DNA of 64,000 nt from CAZXSK01 sp964642855. Lineage in GTDB: Bacteria; Planctomycetota; Phycisphaerae; SM23-33. Each line of letters starts with the position of its first letter. Position 1 is the stretch's first letter. The notes under the pieces are model-generated. The model was not told the origin of the DNA and ran no database searches. It saw nothing but the letters and a program-made list of their open reading frames with translations. Shown here in pieces: positions 49,689-59,223 of the stretch. The position numbers and the translations under genes were made by a program. The stretch covers positions 10,448 through 74,447 of the forward strand of contig CAZXSK010000011.1 of NCBI GenBank assembly GCA_964642855.1. The letters are read 5' to 3'.

Positions 49689-51575
49689 ATGATGGATTCG
49701 GCCATACACGAAGAAGAATTCTCCGACAAGATCGACATTCGCCTGTGGGCGAAGGTCTACGGCCTGGCGCTGCCTCACAGGAAGACACTCGCTGCGCTGG
49801 TGACGACCTCGATTCTCCTGGCCGCCGTCGACGGCGTGATGTTTCTGGTGCCCAAGCTCGTGATCGATCGCCTGCTGGCGTCGGGGCGGGAGGCCTCGCT
49901 GATGACCCCCGCGCTGATGTACCTCGGGCTCTCGACGCTGTTCTGCATCTGCGTGGCGGGGTTCATTCACTTCGCCGGGCGCATCGCCACCCACGTCAGC
50001 CACGACATCCGCAAGCAGGGCTTTGATCGCCTCCAGGAGCTGTCGTTCTCGTATTACGACAAACGCCCGGCCGGTTGGCTGATGGCCAGAATGACCAGCG
50101 ACTGCAACAAGCTCTCGCGCATCCTCGCCTGGGGCACGCTGGAGTTGACCTGGAGCATGTGCTTCATCACGGCGATGGTCGCGATCATGCTGATCGTCGA
50201 GTGGCGTTTGGCGCTGATCGTCATGGGCGTACTGCCCCCCATGGCGATCCTCAGCCTCTACTTCCAGCGTAAGATCCTGCGCGCGTCGAGACAGGTGCGC
50301 AAGACCAACTCGTCGATCACGGCTTCGTACAACGAGGGCATCAGCGGCGTGCGGACGACCAAGACCCTCGTCCGCGAGCGCGACAACCTGCGCGAGTTCG
50401 AGCGCCTCACGGAAACCATGCGGACCTCCGCGATCCGAAGCGCGCTGTACTCGGCGATGTTCCTGCCCCTGGTCCTGACGCTCGGAAGCATCGGCACGGC
50501 GATGGCGCTGTGGTACGGCGGGGTGGACGTCATTGAAACGCTCCGGCTGCCGGTGGGCGATCCCGATAAGTTCACGCTGGGCAGCCTGGCGCTGTTCATG
50601 AACATCTCCGGCGCGCTGATCTTCCCGATCCAGGAACTCGCGCAGATGTTCGCCGAGTTCCAGAACGCCCGCGCCGCAGCCGAGCGCGTCGTCGAACTGC
50701 TGGAGACCGAGCCGGAAATCGAAGACGCCCCCGAGGTCGTCGAGCGGATCAAAAAGGTCGCCTCCGCGCCGCGCCCCGACGGGCTGGCCGAAGACGGCTA
50801 CCCCGACCGCATCGAAACCGTCGAGTTCCGCGACGTGACGTTCGAGTACCTTCCGGGCGAGCCGGTGCTGCGCGAGTTCGATCTCACGGTCCGGGCCGGT
50901 CAGACCATTGCGCTGGTCGGGCCCACCGGCGGGGGCAAGAGCACGATCGTCTCGCTGCTGTGCAGGTTCTACGAACCGACAGGCGGGGCGATTCTCATCA
51001 ACGGCGTCGACTACCGCAGCCGGGGCCTGCACTGGCTGCAGTCGAACCTGGGCATCGTGCTCCAGAGCCCGCACCTGTTCAGCGGCACGGTGGCAGAGAA
51101 CATCGCCTACGGCCGGTTGGACGCAACGCCCGGGGAGATCCGCCGGGCGGCCGAGTTGGTCAACGCCCACGAGTTCATCCAGGAGTTGGATAACGGCTAC
51201 GACACCGAGGTGGGAGAGGGCGGCGGGCGCCTCTCGACGGGACAGAAGCAGCTGATCTCGTTCGCGCGGGCGGTGCTGGCCGACCCCCAGCTGTTCGTCA
51301 TGGACGAGGCGACTTCCTCTGTCGACACCGAGACCGAGAAGCTCATCCAGGAAGGCCTGCACGAAGTGCTCGACGGGCGGATCAGTTTCGTGATCGCCCA
51401 CCGGCTGTCGACCATCCGCGAGGCCGACCGCATCCTGGTGATCGAAGGCGGGCGCATCGTCGAGCAGGGCGACCACCGCGAGCTGATTGCCCGTCGCGGG
51501 CGGTACTACGGCCTGTACACCAACCAGTTCGCCCGCGAGCAGGAAGACTCGGTCCTCTCCGGCGGGGCGGAGTAG
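49689..51575 (+). CDS. ABC exporter half-transporter, partner subunit
   Basis: 628 residues. Same layout: membrane domain (about 35-350), then ATPase. Walker A GPTGGGKST near 410 and Walker B LFVMDEATSSVD with catalytic Glu are normal, but the signature reads LSTGQKQ (Gly to Thr). Thus this protein supplies the functional Walker sites and the partner supplies the intact signature, the same split as in TM287/288 and BmrC/BmrD. It lies 32 bp after the first subunit gene, so they are co-transcribed. Confidence 0.9.
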   Translation: MMDSAIHEEEFSDKIDIRLWAKVYGLALPHRKTLAALVTTSILLAAVDGVMFLVPKLVIDRLLASGREASLMTPALMYLGLSTLFCICVAGFIHFAGRIATHVSHDIRKQGFDRLQELSFSYYDKRPAGWLMARMTSDCNKLSRILAWGTLELTWSMCFITAMVAIMLIVEWRLALIVMGVLPPMAILSLYFQRKILRASRQVRKTNSSITASYNEGISGVRTTKTLVRERDNLREFERLTETMRTSAIRSALYSAMFLPLVLTLGSIGTAMALWYGGVDVIETLRLPVGDPDKFTLGSLALFMNISGALIFPIQELAQMFAEFQNARAAAERVVELLETEPEIEDAPEVVERIKKVASAPRPDGLAEDGYPDRIETVEFRDVTFEYLPGEPVLREFDLTVRAGQTIALVGPTGGGKSTIVSLLCRFYEPTGGAILINGVDYRSRGLHWLQSNLGIVLQSPHLFSGTVAENIAYGRLDATPGEIRRAAELVNAHEFIQELDNGYDTEVGEGGGRLSTGQKQLISFARAVLADPQLFVMDEATSSVDTETEKLIQEGLHEVLDGRISFVIAHRLSTIREADRILVIEGGRIVEQGDHRELIARRGRYYGLYTNQFAREQEDSVLSGGAE

Positions 51576-51583
51576 GAGTTACC

Positions 51584-51611
51584 CCCGCCCGGCGCGGCAG
51601 GCGGGCGTTTT
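51584..51611 (+). terminator. Terminator after the ABC exporter operon
   Basis: CCCGCC/GGCGGG stem with a 10-nt loop, followed by CGTTTTGCG, 9 bp after the stop. Confidence 0.5.
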
Positions 51612-51675
51612 GCGTTTGCACTGCCCCCCGCCCGTCGGGTTCAATCTGTCTCCATCGACTGACCAGGAGATCCGC

Positions 51676-53109
51676 ATGCTTTCGACCCTCGAAAAGCGAT
51701 TCGGCGAGATAGCCCCGCAAGGGGCCTTCTGTTCCCTGCGTTATGTGCGCAGCGTCGACGAAATCCTCGCGGTGCGCCAGGACGTGCCCCAACCTCCCCG
51801 GCGAAGCGACGACGCCGGCGCGATGATTACCGTCATCCGCGACGGCGGACTGGGCTACGCCGCCACCTCCGACCTGTCCCGGGCGGGGCTTCAGCGGGCG
51901 GTCGAGAGGGCCTCGGCGTGGGCGAAGCGATCCGCAGGCCGGTCGGTCGCGGACTTCTCCGCCATCGACATGCCCGCCCCCACCGGCGAGTACGAAAGCC
52001 CCGAGCGCGTCGCCTGGGACGCCACCACCCAGGGCGAGAAGTTCGACCTGCTGCGGCAGACGTGCTCGTCGCTCAAGGCCGACGAGAGGATCGTCGACTG
52101 GAGCACTTCGCTGTGGCATACCGACCTGGAGCAGATCTACCTGACCACCGGCGGTGGGCGCGTGGTGCAGCGGATCCGCATGTTGTGTCCGTCGATGTCC
52201 GTCACGGCGGCAGAGGGCGGCGAGGCGATCGAGCGCAGCTACGGGGGCAGGGGCTACTGCAGACAGGCGGGCCTGGAGCTTCTCGACGACATCGAATTCC
52301 GCGAGGCGGGCCCGGGTGTCTCCGACGAGGCGCTGCAGCTTCTGGCGGCTCCGAACTGTCCGTCGGGCACCATGGACGTGCTGCTGGCCCCCGACCAGAT
52401 GATCCTGCAGATTCACGAGTCGATCGGTCATCCGCTGGAGCTGGACCGCATCCTGGGCGACGAGCGGAACTACGCGGGCACGAGTTTCGTGACGCCCGAG
52501 ATGTTCGGCAGTTACCGGTACGGCAGCGAGCTGCTGAATGTGACGTTCGACCCGACGCGCCAGGGCGAGTTCGCCACGTACGCTTTCGACGACGACGGCG
52601 CCGAAGCCCGCCGGACCGCCATCATCGAGAAGGGCATACTCAAGCGGGGCCTGGGGGGCGTGGTGTCCCGGCATCGCAGCGGCCTGGAGGGCGCCGCCTC
52701 CACGCGCGCGTGCAGTTGGAACCGGCCTCCCATCGACCGGATGGCGAACCTGAATCTCGAGTGCGGCGACAGCTCGCTGGACGAGATGATCGGCTCGATC
52801 GAGCGCGGCGTGTACATGAAGACCAACTGCTCGTGGTCGATCGACGACAGCAGGAACAAGTTCCAGTTCGGCTGCGAGTGGGGGCGGCGTATCGAGGACG
52901 GCCGGCTGACGGACCTGGTCAAGAAGCCCAACTACCGGGGCGTCAGCGCGACGTTCTGGCGGAATCTGCGGAAGGTCGGTTCGCCGGAGACGGCGGAGAT
53001 GCTCGGCACGCCCAACTGCGGCAAGGGCGAGCCCAACCAGTGCGTCCGCGTGGGGCATGCCAGCCCGGCGTGCGTGTTCGCCGACGTCGACGTGTTCGGC
53101 GGGGAGTGA
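51676..53109 (+). CDS. tldD: TldD-like metallopeptidase
   Basis: 477 residues from ATG 51676 (CCAGGAG upstream). The zinc motif HESIGH near residue 245 matches the HExxxH of TldD. The family partner is TldE, and the two process peptides such as microcin B17 and degrade unfolded chains. Here they are adjacent. The rest of the protein has the typical Gly-rich N-domain fold (GGRVVQRIRM). Confidence 0.9.
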   Translation: MLSTLEKRFGEIAPQGAFCSLRYVRSVDEILAVRQDVPQPPRRSDDAGAMITVIRDGGLGYAATSDLSRAGLQRAVERASAWAKRSAGRSVADFSAIDMPAPTGEYESPERVAWDATTQGEKFDLLRQTCSSLKADERIVDWSTSLWHTDLEQIYLTTGGGRVVQRIRMLCPSMSVTAAEGGEAIERSYGGRGYCRQAGLELLDDIEFREAGPGVSDEALQLLAAPNCPSGTMDVLLAPDQMILQIHESIGHPLELDRILGDERNYAGTSFVTPEMFGSYRYGSELLNVTFDPTRQGEFATYAFDDDGAEARRTAIIEKGILKRGLGGVVSRHRSGLEGAASTRACSWNRPPIDRMANLNLECGDSSLDEMIGSIERGVYMKTNCSWSIDDSRNKFQFGCEWGRRIEDGRLTDLVKKPNYRGVSATFWRNLRKVGSPETAEMLGTPNCGKGEPNQCVRVGHASPACVFADVDVFGGE

Positions 53110-53120
53110 AAGGACATCCG

Positions 53121-54443
53121 ATGCAGGAATACTTCAGCGAACTTGTCGACCACGCCACCGACGCCCTCCGCGGCGACGAGGTGCTGCTGGTTAACCTCCA
53201 CGCCGAAGACAGCGACTTCGTCCGGCTGAACCGCTCGGCCATCCGGCAGGCGGGCGGTGTCCAGCAGGCGTACCTGACGCTGGAACTCATCGACGGACAG
53301 AAGCACTGCAGCCAGACGCTGACCCTGACGCGCCAGCCGAAGGAGGACCGCGGGCGCGTCTCCGGTGCGCTGGAGAGCCTGCGGACCAGCCTCGCCGATG
53401 TGCCCGAAGACCCGCACCTGCTCTACGCCACCGACGTCCACAGCACCGAGCATCTTGGCGAGAACGCACTGCCCGACCCGGCCGAGGCACTGGACGCCGT
53501 GCTGCTGGCCGGGGCGGGACTGGACATGGTGGGCATCTTCGCCGCCGGCGGGGTGCAGCGCGGATTCGGCAACTCCCTCGGCCAGCGGAATTGGTTCTCG
53601 ACACACACCTTCCACCTTGAGTGGAGCTTTTACCACACGGCGGACAAGGCCGTGAAGACGTCCTGGGCGGGTTTCGAGTGGGACCCAGTCGGCTTTCAAG
53701 GCAAGGTCGACGACGCCGTCGAGCAGCTTGACGTGCTTCGCCGCGAGCCGCGCACGATCTCGCCCGGCGAGTATCGCGTGTACCTGGCGCCCGCGGCGGT
53801 GGGGGAGATCCTCGGCCTGCTGTGCTGGGGCGGGTTCGGCCTGAAGGACCACCGCACGAAATTCACGCCGCTGCTGCGGATGATCGAGTCGGACGCCCGC
53901 CTTGACGAGACGGTGACCCTGCGCGAGAACACCGCCGGGGGGATGGCGCCCGGGTTCAATGCGGCAGGGTTCGTCAAGCCCGACGCGGTAACACTCATCG
54001 ACGCCGGCCGGTATGGCGACTGCCTGGTCTCGCCGCGCTCGTCGAAGGAGTACGGCGTTCCCTGCAACGGCGCTGACAGCCACGAGAGCCCGCGCTCGCT
54101 GGACCTCCAGCCGGGCGGCATCGACGCGGCCGACGTGGTGGGCAAGCTCGGGGAGGGCGTGCTGATCAACCAGTTGTGGTACGGGAATTTCTCGGACCGT
54201 CCGGCCGGTCGGATGACCGGCATGACGCGCTTCGCGACGTTCTGGGTGGAAGACGGGCGGATCGCCGCGCCGCTGAACGTCATGCGGTTCGACGAGACGA
54301 TCTACCGGATGCTGGGCGAGAACCTCATCGGCCTGACGCGGCAGCGGGATTTTCTGCCCGAAAGCCACACCTACGACGCGCGAAGCGTCGACAGCATGCA
54401 CCTGCCCGGGGCGCTGATCGACGGCTTCCGCTTCACGCTGTGA
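53121..54443 (+). CDS. tldE: TldE/PmbA-like partner protein
   Basis: 440 residues from ATG 53121, 11 bp after tldD. It has the same overall fold with no HExxxH, as expected for TldE/PmbA, which is non-catalytic but needed for activity. Sequence blocks DMVGIFAAGGVQRGFGN and GDCLVSPRSSKEYGV are in keeping with the family. Confidence 0.85.
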   Translation: MQEYFSELVDHATDALRGDEVLLVNLHAEDSDFVRLNRSAIRQAGGVQQAYLTLELIDGQKHCSQTLTLTRQPKEDRGRVSGALESLRTSLADVPEDPHLLYATDVHSTEHLGENALPDPAEALDAVLLAGAGLDMVGIFAAGGVQRGFGNSLGQRNWFSTHTFHLEWSFYHTADKAVKTSWAGFEWDPVGFQGKVDDAVEQLDVLRREPRTISPGEYRVYLAPAAVGEILGLLCWGGFGLKDHRTKFTPLLRMIESDARLDETVTLRENTAGGMAPGFNAAGFVKPDAVTLIDAGRYGDCLVSPRSSKEYGVPCNGADSHESPRSLDLQPGGIDAADVVGKLGEGVLINQLWYGNFSDRPAGRMTGMTRFATFWVEDGRIAAPLNVMRFDETIYRMLGENLIGLTRQRDFLPESHTYDARSVDSMHLPGALIDGFRFTL

Positions 54444-54466
54444 CCGGGGTCCGGCCCGGGCTTTTT
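54444..54466 (+). terminator. Terminator after tldE
   Basis: CCGGG/CCCGG stem with a 6-nt loop followed by CTTTTTCG. Short but with a good T-tract. Confidence 0.5.
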
Positions 54467-54478
54467 CGCCGTCGCGGG

Positions 54479-54507
54479 TTGACACGACTTTGCGGGGCTG
54501 GTAACAG
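54479..54507 (+). promoter_or_regulatory. Candidate promoter of the glycoside hydrolase gene
   Basis: Perfect -35 TTGACA (54479-54484), 17-bp spacer, then a weak -10 TAACAG (3/6). It lies between the tldE terminator and the GTG start at 54667. Confidence 0.4.
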
Positions 54508-54666
54508 AGAGTCCCATACCCAGTCGATCCGCAGTCGGTTTCCGGCCCGTTGGAGTGACGTTTCCTCGCTGAGTTTCTCTCTCCGTCGATGCGCTCCGCC
54601 ACGGGCGGACCTCTGCCTGCGATCCATGCCGCGGGGCAGACCAACCAGAAGGAAGGAGCAGTACCG

Positions 54667-56841
54667 GTGACCCGGAAGACGGATTTCCTCCGCGAGAAGT
54701 ACGACCAACTGCACGCGACCCCCATGCAGCAGAAGCTCAGGAAGATCGCGCCGATGCCCGTCGGCGTGGTGTTCATCGAATGGCCGGGCATGACCGAAGA
54801 CGACATGCGCCGGCATTTCCGCCTGATGAAGGAACTCGGGTACACCTGCCTCAAGGGCATCCTGCTCTGCCGCGGAACCGACCGCCGCAAGGTCATGCAC
54901 ATGGCCCTCGACGAGGGGATCATTCCCTGGTGGTACGACGAAGGCGGATGGGAGGCGATCACCGACGAGCTGCTGGAATCACTCGGCATCGACCCGGACA
55001 CCCCCATCGAGCAGATCCGCACGAACGAGAAGTTCCTCGCCCACCAGGAGAAGGTCCTTCGCGAGCGGATCGACCGCGAAGCCGACGAAGGCTCCGGCCG
55101 GCCCGTCGAACGCGGTTTCCGCAATGTCTTCCGCTTCGACGGTTCGCTGCCCGACGAGATGGTCGACGACTTTCTCGACTGGCTCACGGAGCAGTACGAG
55201 ACCGTCGACGGCGTGTGGGAAGCGTGGAACCTGCACCACGCGGGCATCCCCGGGCCGCTCGAACCGTGGACCGACTGGCCGCAGGTCCGCGCGTACGTCC
55301 AGAAGGCCGTCGACGGCGCCAAGGCCGGCCAGGCGTCGCTGTATGTGCCCATGCAGCGCGAGTACCGACGCATCCGTGACATCCTGCGCTTCAAGGCCGA
55401 CCAGTACGTCGACCACATCCGTCGGCGGATCGAGGCCCAGCAGCAGGTCGACCCCAACGCCGTGTTCCGCGCCGGCGGCGAAATGGGCCTGTTCCTGCCC
55501 TTCGCCTCCCGCGCGACCGACATGGAAGGCATCGCCTCGGTAATGGCTGAGGGCGGCTCGTTCTACCCGTCGATCCACCTGGCGTGGCACTTCGAGGAAG
55601 TCGGCTTCGAGGTCGCACGCCCCGTCTACTTCCAGGCCTCGCTGGTGGCTGACTGGTTCAAGGGAGGCTGGAGCGCCACGTGGGAATCCACGGGCGGCCC
55701 GCAGCAGCTTTCGGGGGGCAAGGCCAATCTCTACCCGCCGGCCCAGAACGTCTGGCCGAGCTCGACCGTCGACGCCGGCGTGATGACCCAACTGATGCTC
55801 AGCTACCTCGCCGCGGGTTTCCGGGGCTTCGGGTTCTGGACCTGGACCGCCCGAACGGCCGGGTGGGAGGCAGGGGAGTTCGCCCTGCTGGACCGCAACG
55901 CCGAGCCCTGCCAGCGCACCGTGCAGGCGGGCAAAGTCGCCCAGGCGGCCCGCCGCTGGCGCGACGAACTCTGGGAGGCCCGCAAAGAGCCCGTCGTCGG
56001 CGTGTTCACCGACTTCGACAACGACGCGATGTGGTCGGCTGCGTCGGTGGCCGGACGAGACTTCTACAAGCGCGTGCCCGTGTTCGCCCGCGTGGGCGCT
56101 TCGCGGGCGCTGGTCAACGGCAACGTGCCCTTCGAGCACGTCACCGCCCGCGACCTCCGCGCCGGGCTCGCCTCGCGATACCAGGTCATCTACCTGCCCG
56201 CCGTGCTCGCACTCGCCGGCGACCTCCAGGAGATCCTCCTGGACTACGCACGGCAGGGCGGACGCGTCGTGCTCGACATGCCCGGAGCGTGGTACGACGA
56301 CTTCGGCCGCATGCTCTCCACCGCCCAGGGAACCCCGTTCGAGAAACTCTTCGGCGCCAGCATCCGCGACTACCAGTACTCGCGGAACGTGCCGCGCAGC
56401 CTCAACGGCCGGCAGCTCGACGGCTTCGTCGTGGACCTCGGCGTCACCGGGGCCCGCACGCTGGCCGAGTACGACTCCGGCGCCCCGGCGATTACCGAAC
56501 ACGCCGTCGGCGACGGGGCGGGGGTGATCCTCGGCTGGGAAGCGTCGCTGCAGTGCCACGAGCCCGGCAACGACCTCGGCGAGGCAGAGCTCCGCAAGTA
56601 TGCCCTCGGCGGCATCGAGCTGCCCTACGCCTGCGACGGGGCGCTGGTCTACCGCCAGGCCGCACCCGAGGCAGATCACTACTTCCTGATCAACGATGGC
56701 CCGGAAACCACGGTGACCCTCAAGACCCCAGCCTACAGCTATGCCTCGGCGCTGGACGTGATCGCGGACGAACCGATCGCGCCCGGCGACCCGATCGACC
56801 TGCCCGCCCACAGCGGACGGTGGGTCCGCATGGCCAGGTGA
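54667..56841 (+). CDS. GH42-like clan GH-A glycoside hydrolase
   Basis: 724 residues from a GTG start (GGAAGGAG upstream; no earlier supported start). Residues 20-420 look like a TIM barrel: MPVGVVFIEWPGMTEDDMRRHF, KELGYTCLKGI, GGEMGLFLPFASRATDMEG and WTWTARTAG. Residues 470-640 resemble a trimerisation/class I glutaminase-like domain (VFTDFDNDAMWSAASV, VIYLPAVLALAGD). This is the layout of GH42 beta-galactosidases and their relatives (including GH164 beta-mannosidases). No signal peptide is seen, so the enzyme is likely cytoplasmic. Substrate is not certain. Confidence 0.65.
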   Translation: MTRKTDFLREKYDQLHATPMQQKLRKIAPMPVGVVFIEWPGMTEDDMRRHFRLMKELGYTCLKGILLCRGTDRRKVMHMALDEGIIPWWYDEGGWEAITDELLESLGIDPDTPIEQIRTNEKFLAHQEKVLRERIDREADEGSGRPVERGFRNVFRFDGSLPDEMVDDFLDWLTEQYETVDGVWEAWNLHHAGIPGPLEPWTDWPQVRAYVQKAVDGAKAGQASLYVPMQREYRRIRDILRFKADQYVDHIRRRIEAQQQVDPNAVFRAGGEMGLFLPFASRATDMEGIASVMAEGGSFYPSIHLAWHFEEVGFEVARPVYFQASLVADWFKGGWSATWESTGGPQQLSGGKANLYPPAQNVWPSSTVDAGVMTQLMLSYLAAGFRGFGFWTWTARTAGWEAGEFALLDRNAEPCQRTVQAGKVAQAARRWRDELWEARKEPVVGVFTDFDNDAMWSAASVAGRDFYKRVPVFARVGASRALVNGNVPFEHVTARDLRAGLASRYQVIYLPAVLALAGDLQEILLDYARQGGRVVLDMPGAWYDDFGRMLSTAQGTPFEKLFGASIRDYQYSRNVPRSLNGRQLDGFVVDLGVTGARTLAEYDSGAPAITEHAVGDGAGVILGWEASLQCHEPGNDLGEAELRKYALGGIELPYACDGALVYRQAAPEADHYFLINDGPETTVTLKTPAYSYASALDVIADEPIAPGDPIDLPAHSGRWVRMAR

Positions 56842-56880
56842 GGCTGCAGCCGAACCGGTCGCCACAACCGGAGACATGAC

Positions 56881-59166
56881 ATGACGCGCACAAGCCGTTT
56901 CGCCTCCGCCTTTCTGGCGGGGCTGGCGACGTGGGTATGCATTGCTGCACCCGCCCCCGCAGCCGACCCCAACAAGCCGGCCGGCTCGAAGTACACCGAC
57001 CAGCCCATCGCCGTCTGGCTGGACCCCAAGGCCCCCTCGCCCCAGCTGCTGACGCCGCGCTACGTCTACCGGCCCCGGGCGGTCTTCCAGTACAAGGTCG
57101 CCACCGGCAAGGCCCCGGCCGGGGTGTTGGTGAAGATCCACGGCCAGGATGCCGACGTCGCCGTCCGCCTCGAACAGATCCCCCAGGCGCAGGCCAGTTC
57201 GTCCCGCACCGTCACCTTCCGCAGCGAGGTCGATGCCGCCGACTGGCCCGACGGTGCGTACACCGCCACCTTCCACGAAATCCGCAAGGACAAGGACGAT
57301 CGCCAGGTCGGGCGGGAGACGTTTCGCGTGGTGCGCGACCTGCTGGCCGACAAGGTCAAACCTGAGATCCGCAACGAGCTGAAAGTCTGGATCGATCACG
57401 CCAACCAGGGCAAGGTCGCATGGGGCAAGCGGCCGTTCTGGCGAGCACTCGACGAAGCAATGACAAGCCCGGGGTCGCCTTACCAGGACCTTCGCGGGCT
57501 GACGCTCCGCAGCTACCGCAGCGAGCAGCTCTCCCGCCTCATGCCCTACGCGATGTACGTTCCCGAGGCGTACGACCCCAACAAGCCGATGCCCCTGATG
57601 ATCCTGCTGCACGGCTCGGGCGGGGACTACCTCAACGTGATTTCCGACGTCTACGAAGGCCAGGAGCTCGAAAGCCACCCCATGCTGCTGGCCAACGCCG
57701 GGGCGTTTCCCCACTGGGAGTATCGCCACCTGGGCCTGATTGACGTGCTGGCCGTGCTCGAAGACGTCAAGAGCAAGTACAACGTCGACGTCGATCGGGT
57801 GTATCTCCAAGGCATCAGCCTCGGGGGGCGCGGGTCGCTGGAGGTTCCGGCCCTGACGCCGGGGGTCTTCGCAGCCGCGTGTCCGCAGGGGGTGTACGGC
57901 TTCTTCCAGGACTCGTCGGACCCGGTGAGCTTCGCGCGGATGAGTGAGTACTCGCGATGGCAGCTCTCGCGGCAGGACATGCGCACCTACCTGCCGAACC
58001 TCACCCACACACCGATGCAGATCGTGATGGGCTACAAAGACCGCACCACCCCCGCGCTGAACGCGCTGACCTTCGCCCATCTGCTGAAAATGCGCTACGG
58101 CGCGACCGTTGATGTCAGGGGCTTCGACGCCGACCACAACATTACCTACCCGACCTACAAGTGGTCCGACACGCGCAAATGGCTGCTGCAGCACAAGCGC
58201 ATCGCCGACCCCGACACCGTCCACGCGCGCACGGCTACGCTGCGGTTCAACCGGTTCTACTGGGTCATCATCAACCAGATGGAAGATCACTGGAAGGTCG
58301 GCGAGGTCCAGGCCGTTCGGGACGTCGACACGCGGGTGGTGTCGGTCAAGACCGCCAACGTCACCAGCCTGTCGCTGCTGGGAGCGCCCAAGCCGAAGAC
58401 CATCCGCATCGACGGCCAGGTGCTCGACGCCAGGCCCGACAGCCGCTCGCTGCCGATCGTGACGGTCCGCCGGGACCCAGGCGGCAGTTGGCAGGTGGTG
58501 GAAGGCGAGAAGGAACGCCCCGCACGCGGCGAGAAGCGTCACGGTGTGTCGGGCCCCATGTGGGACATCTCCAGCGGCCGGTGCGTGGTGGTGGTCGGCT
58601 CGGGCGGAGACCGGAAGGAAACCCAGAAGCTCAAGGGGCTGGGCAAGTCGGTCGGGTATCACGGAGCGGCCTGGGGCGACAACCGCTGGCCGGTGGTACG
58701 GGACGTCGACGTCACCGACGAGATGCGCAAGGAGTGCAACCTGATCCTCGTCGGCGACGCGCGCACCAACCGCCTGATCGCCGGGCAGGACTGGCCGTTC
58801 GACATGAAGGCGATCGGCCGCCATGAGGGCATCGCCTTGCCCTCCGACCCGAACACGGTCGTCAAGGGGGCGGGGGACGTGCTGCAGTTTGTCTACCCCT
58901 CGCCGTTCACCGAGGGACGCTACGCGATGGTCGTTGCGCCACTGGGGCGGGGCGGGGCGCCGATCGACTGCATCTGCCCGGCCAACACCTGGGACCCGCG
59001 AAGCTGGGCCGACTGGAGCGTGCTGCGGTATCGGAAGATTACTCGCGGCAAGCAGACGCGTGTCGGAGCGGTCACGATGGACGATGGCGTCTTCGACAGC
59101 CGATGGAAAATGGTTGTCCAGAAAGGTACCGTGCCCCGCAGCCGGTACATGAACTGGGAGAAGTAG
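56881..59166 (+). CDS. Secreted alpha/beta hydrolase (esterase/peptidase-like)
   Basis: 761 residues with an N-terminal signal peptide (FASAFLAGLATWVCIAAPAPAA). After a beta-rich N-terminal domain (about 25-200) comes an alpha/beta-hydrolase domain: oxyanion HGSGGDY near 245, nucleophile elbow GISLGG near 310, and catalytic His in GFDADHN near 420. The C-terminal third (about 440-760) is a further beta-rich, possibly carbohydrate-binding, region. Members with this elbow include esterases and dipeptidyl peptidase-like enzymes. It likely deacylates polysaccharides or acts on peptides in the periplasm. Confidence 0.8.
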   Translation: MTRTSRFASAFLAGLATWVCIAAPAPAADPNKPAGSKYTDQPIAVWLDPKAPSPQLLTPRYVYRPRAVFQYKVATGKAPAGVLVKIHGQDADVAVRLEQIPQAQASSSRTVTFRSEVDAADWPDGAYTATFHEIRKDKDDRQVGRETFRVVRDLLADKVKPEIRNELKVWIDHANQGKVAWGKRPFWRALDEAMTSPGSPYQDLRGLTLRSYRSEQLSRLMPYAMYVPEAYDPNKPMPLMILLHGSGGDYLNVISDVYEGQELESHPMLLANAGAFPHWEYRHLGLIDVLAVLEDVKSKYNVDVDRVYLQGISLGGRGSLEVPALTPGVFAAACPQGVYGFFQDSSDPVSFARMSEYSRWQLSRQDMRTYLPNLTHTPMQIVMGYKDRTTPALNALTFAHLLKMRYGATVDVRGFDADHNITYPTYKWSDTRKWLLQHKRIADPDTVHARTATLRFNRFYWVIINQMEDHWKVGEVQAVRDVDTRVVSVKTANVTSLSLLGAPKPKTIRIDGQVLDARPDSRSLPIVTVRRDPGGSWQVVEGEKERPARGEKRHGVSGPMWDISSGRCVVVVGSGGDRKETQKLKGLGKSVGYHGAAWGDNRWPVVRDVDVTDEMRKECNLILVGDARTNRLIAGQDWPFDMKAIGRHEGIALPSDPNTVVKGAGDVLQFVYPSPFTEGRYAMVVAPLGRGGAPIDCICPANTWDPRSWADWSVLRYRKITRGKQTRVGAVTMDDGVFDSRWKMVVQKGTVPRSRYMNWEK

Positions 59167-59223
59167 CCTTGGCCTCGCGAGGCCGGGCCTGGGTGGTGTT
59201 TGCGAAGCTGACAGGAGCAAGTC

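Noticed and set aside
47404..55532. Long minus-strand frames of 735-866 codons opposite the ABC and Tld genes
   Set aside because: Same explanation: antisense shadows of well-supported genes (ABC exporters, TldD/TldE). They lack ribosome binding sites and domain motifs.
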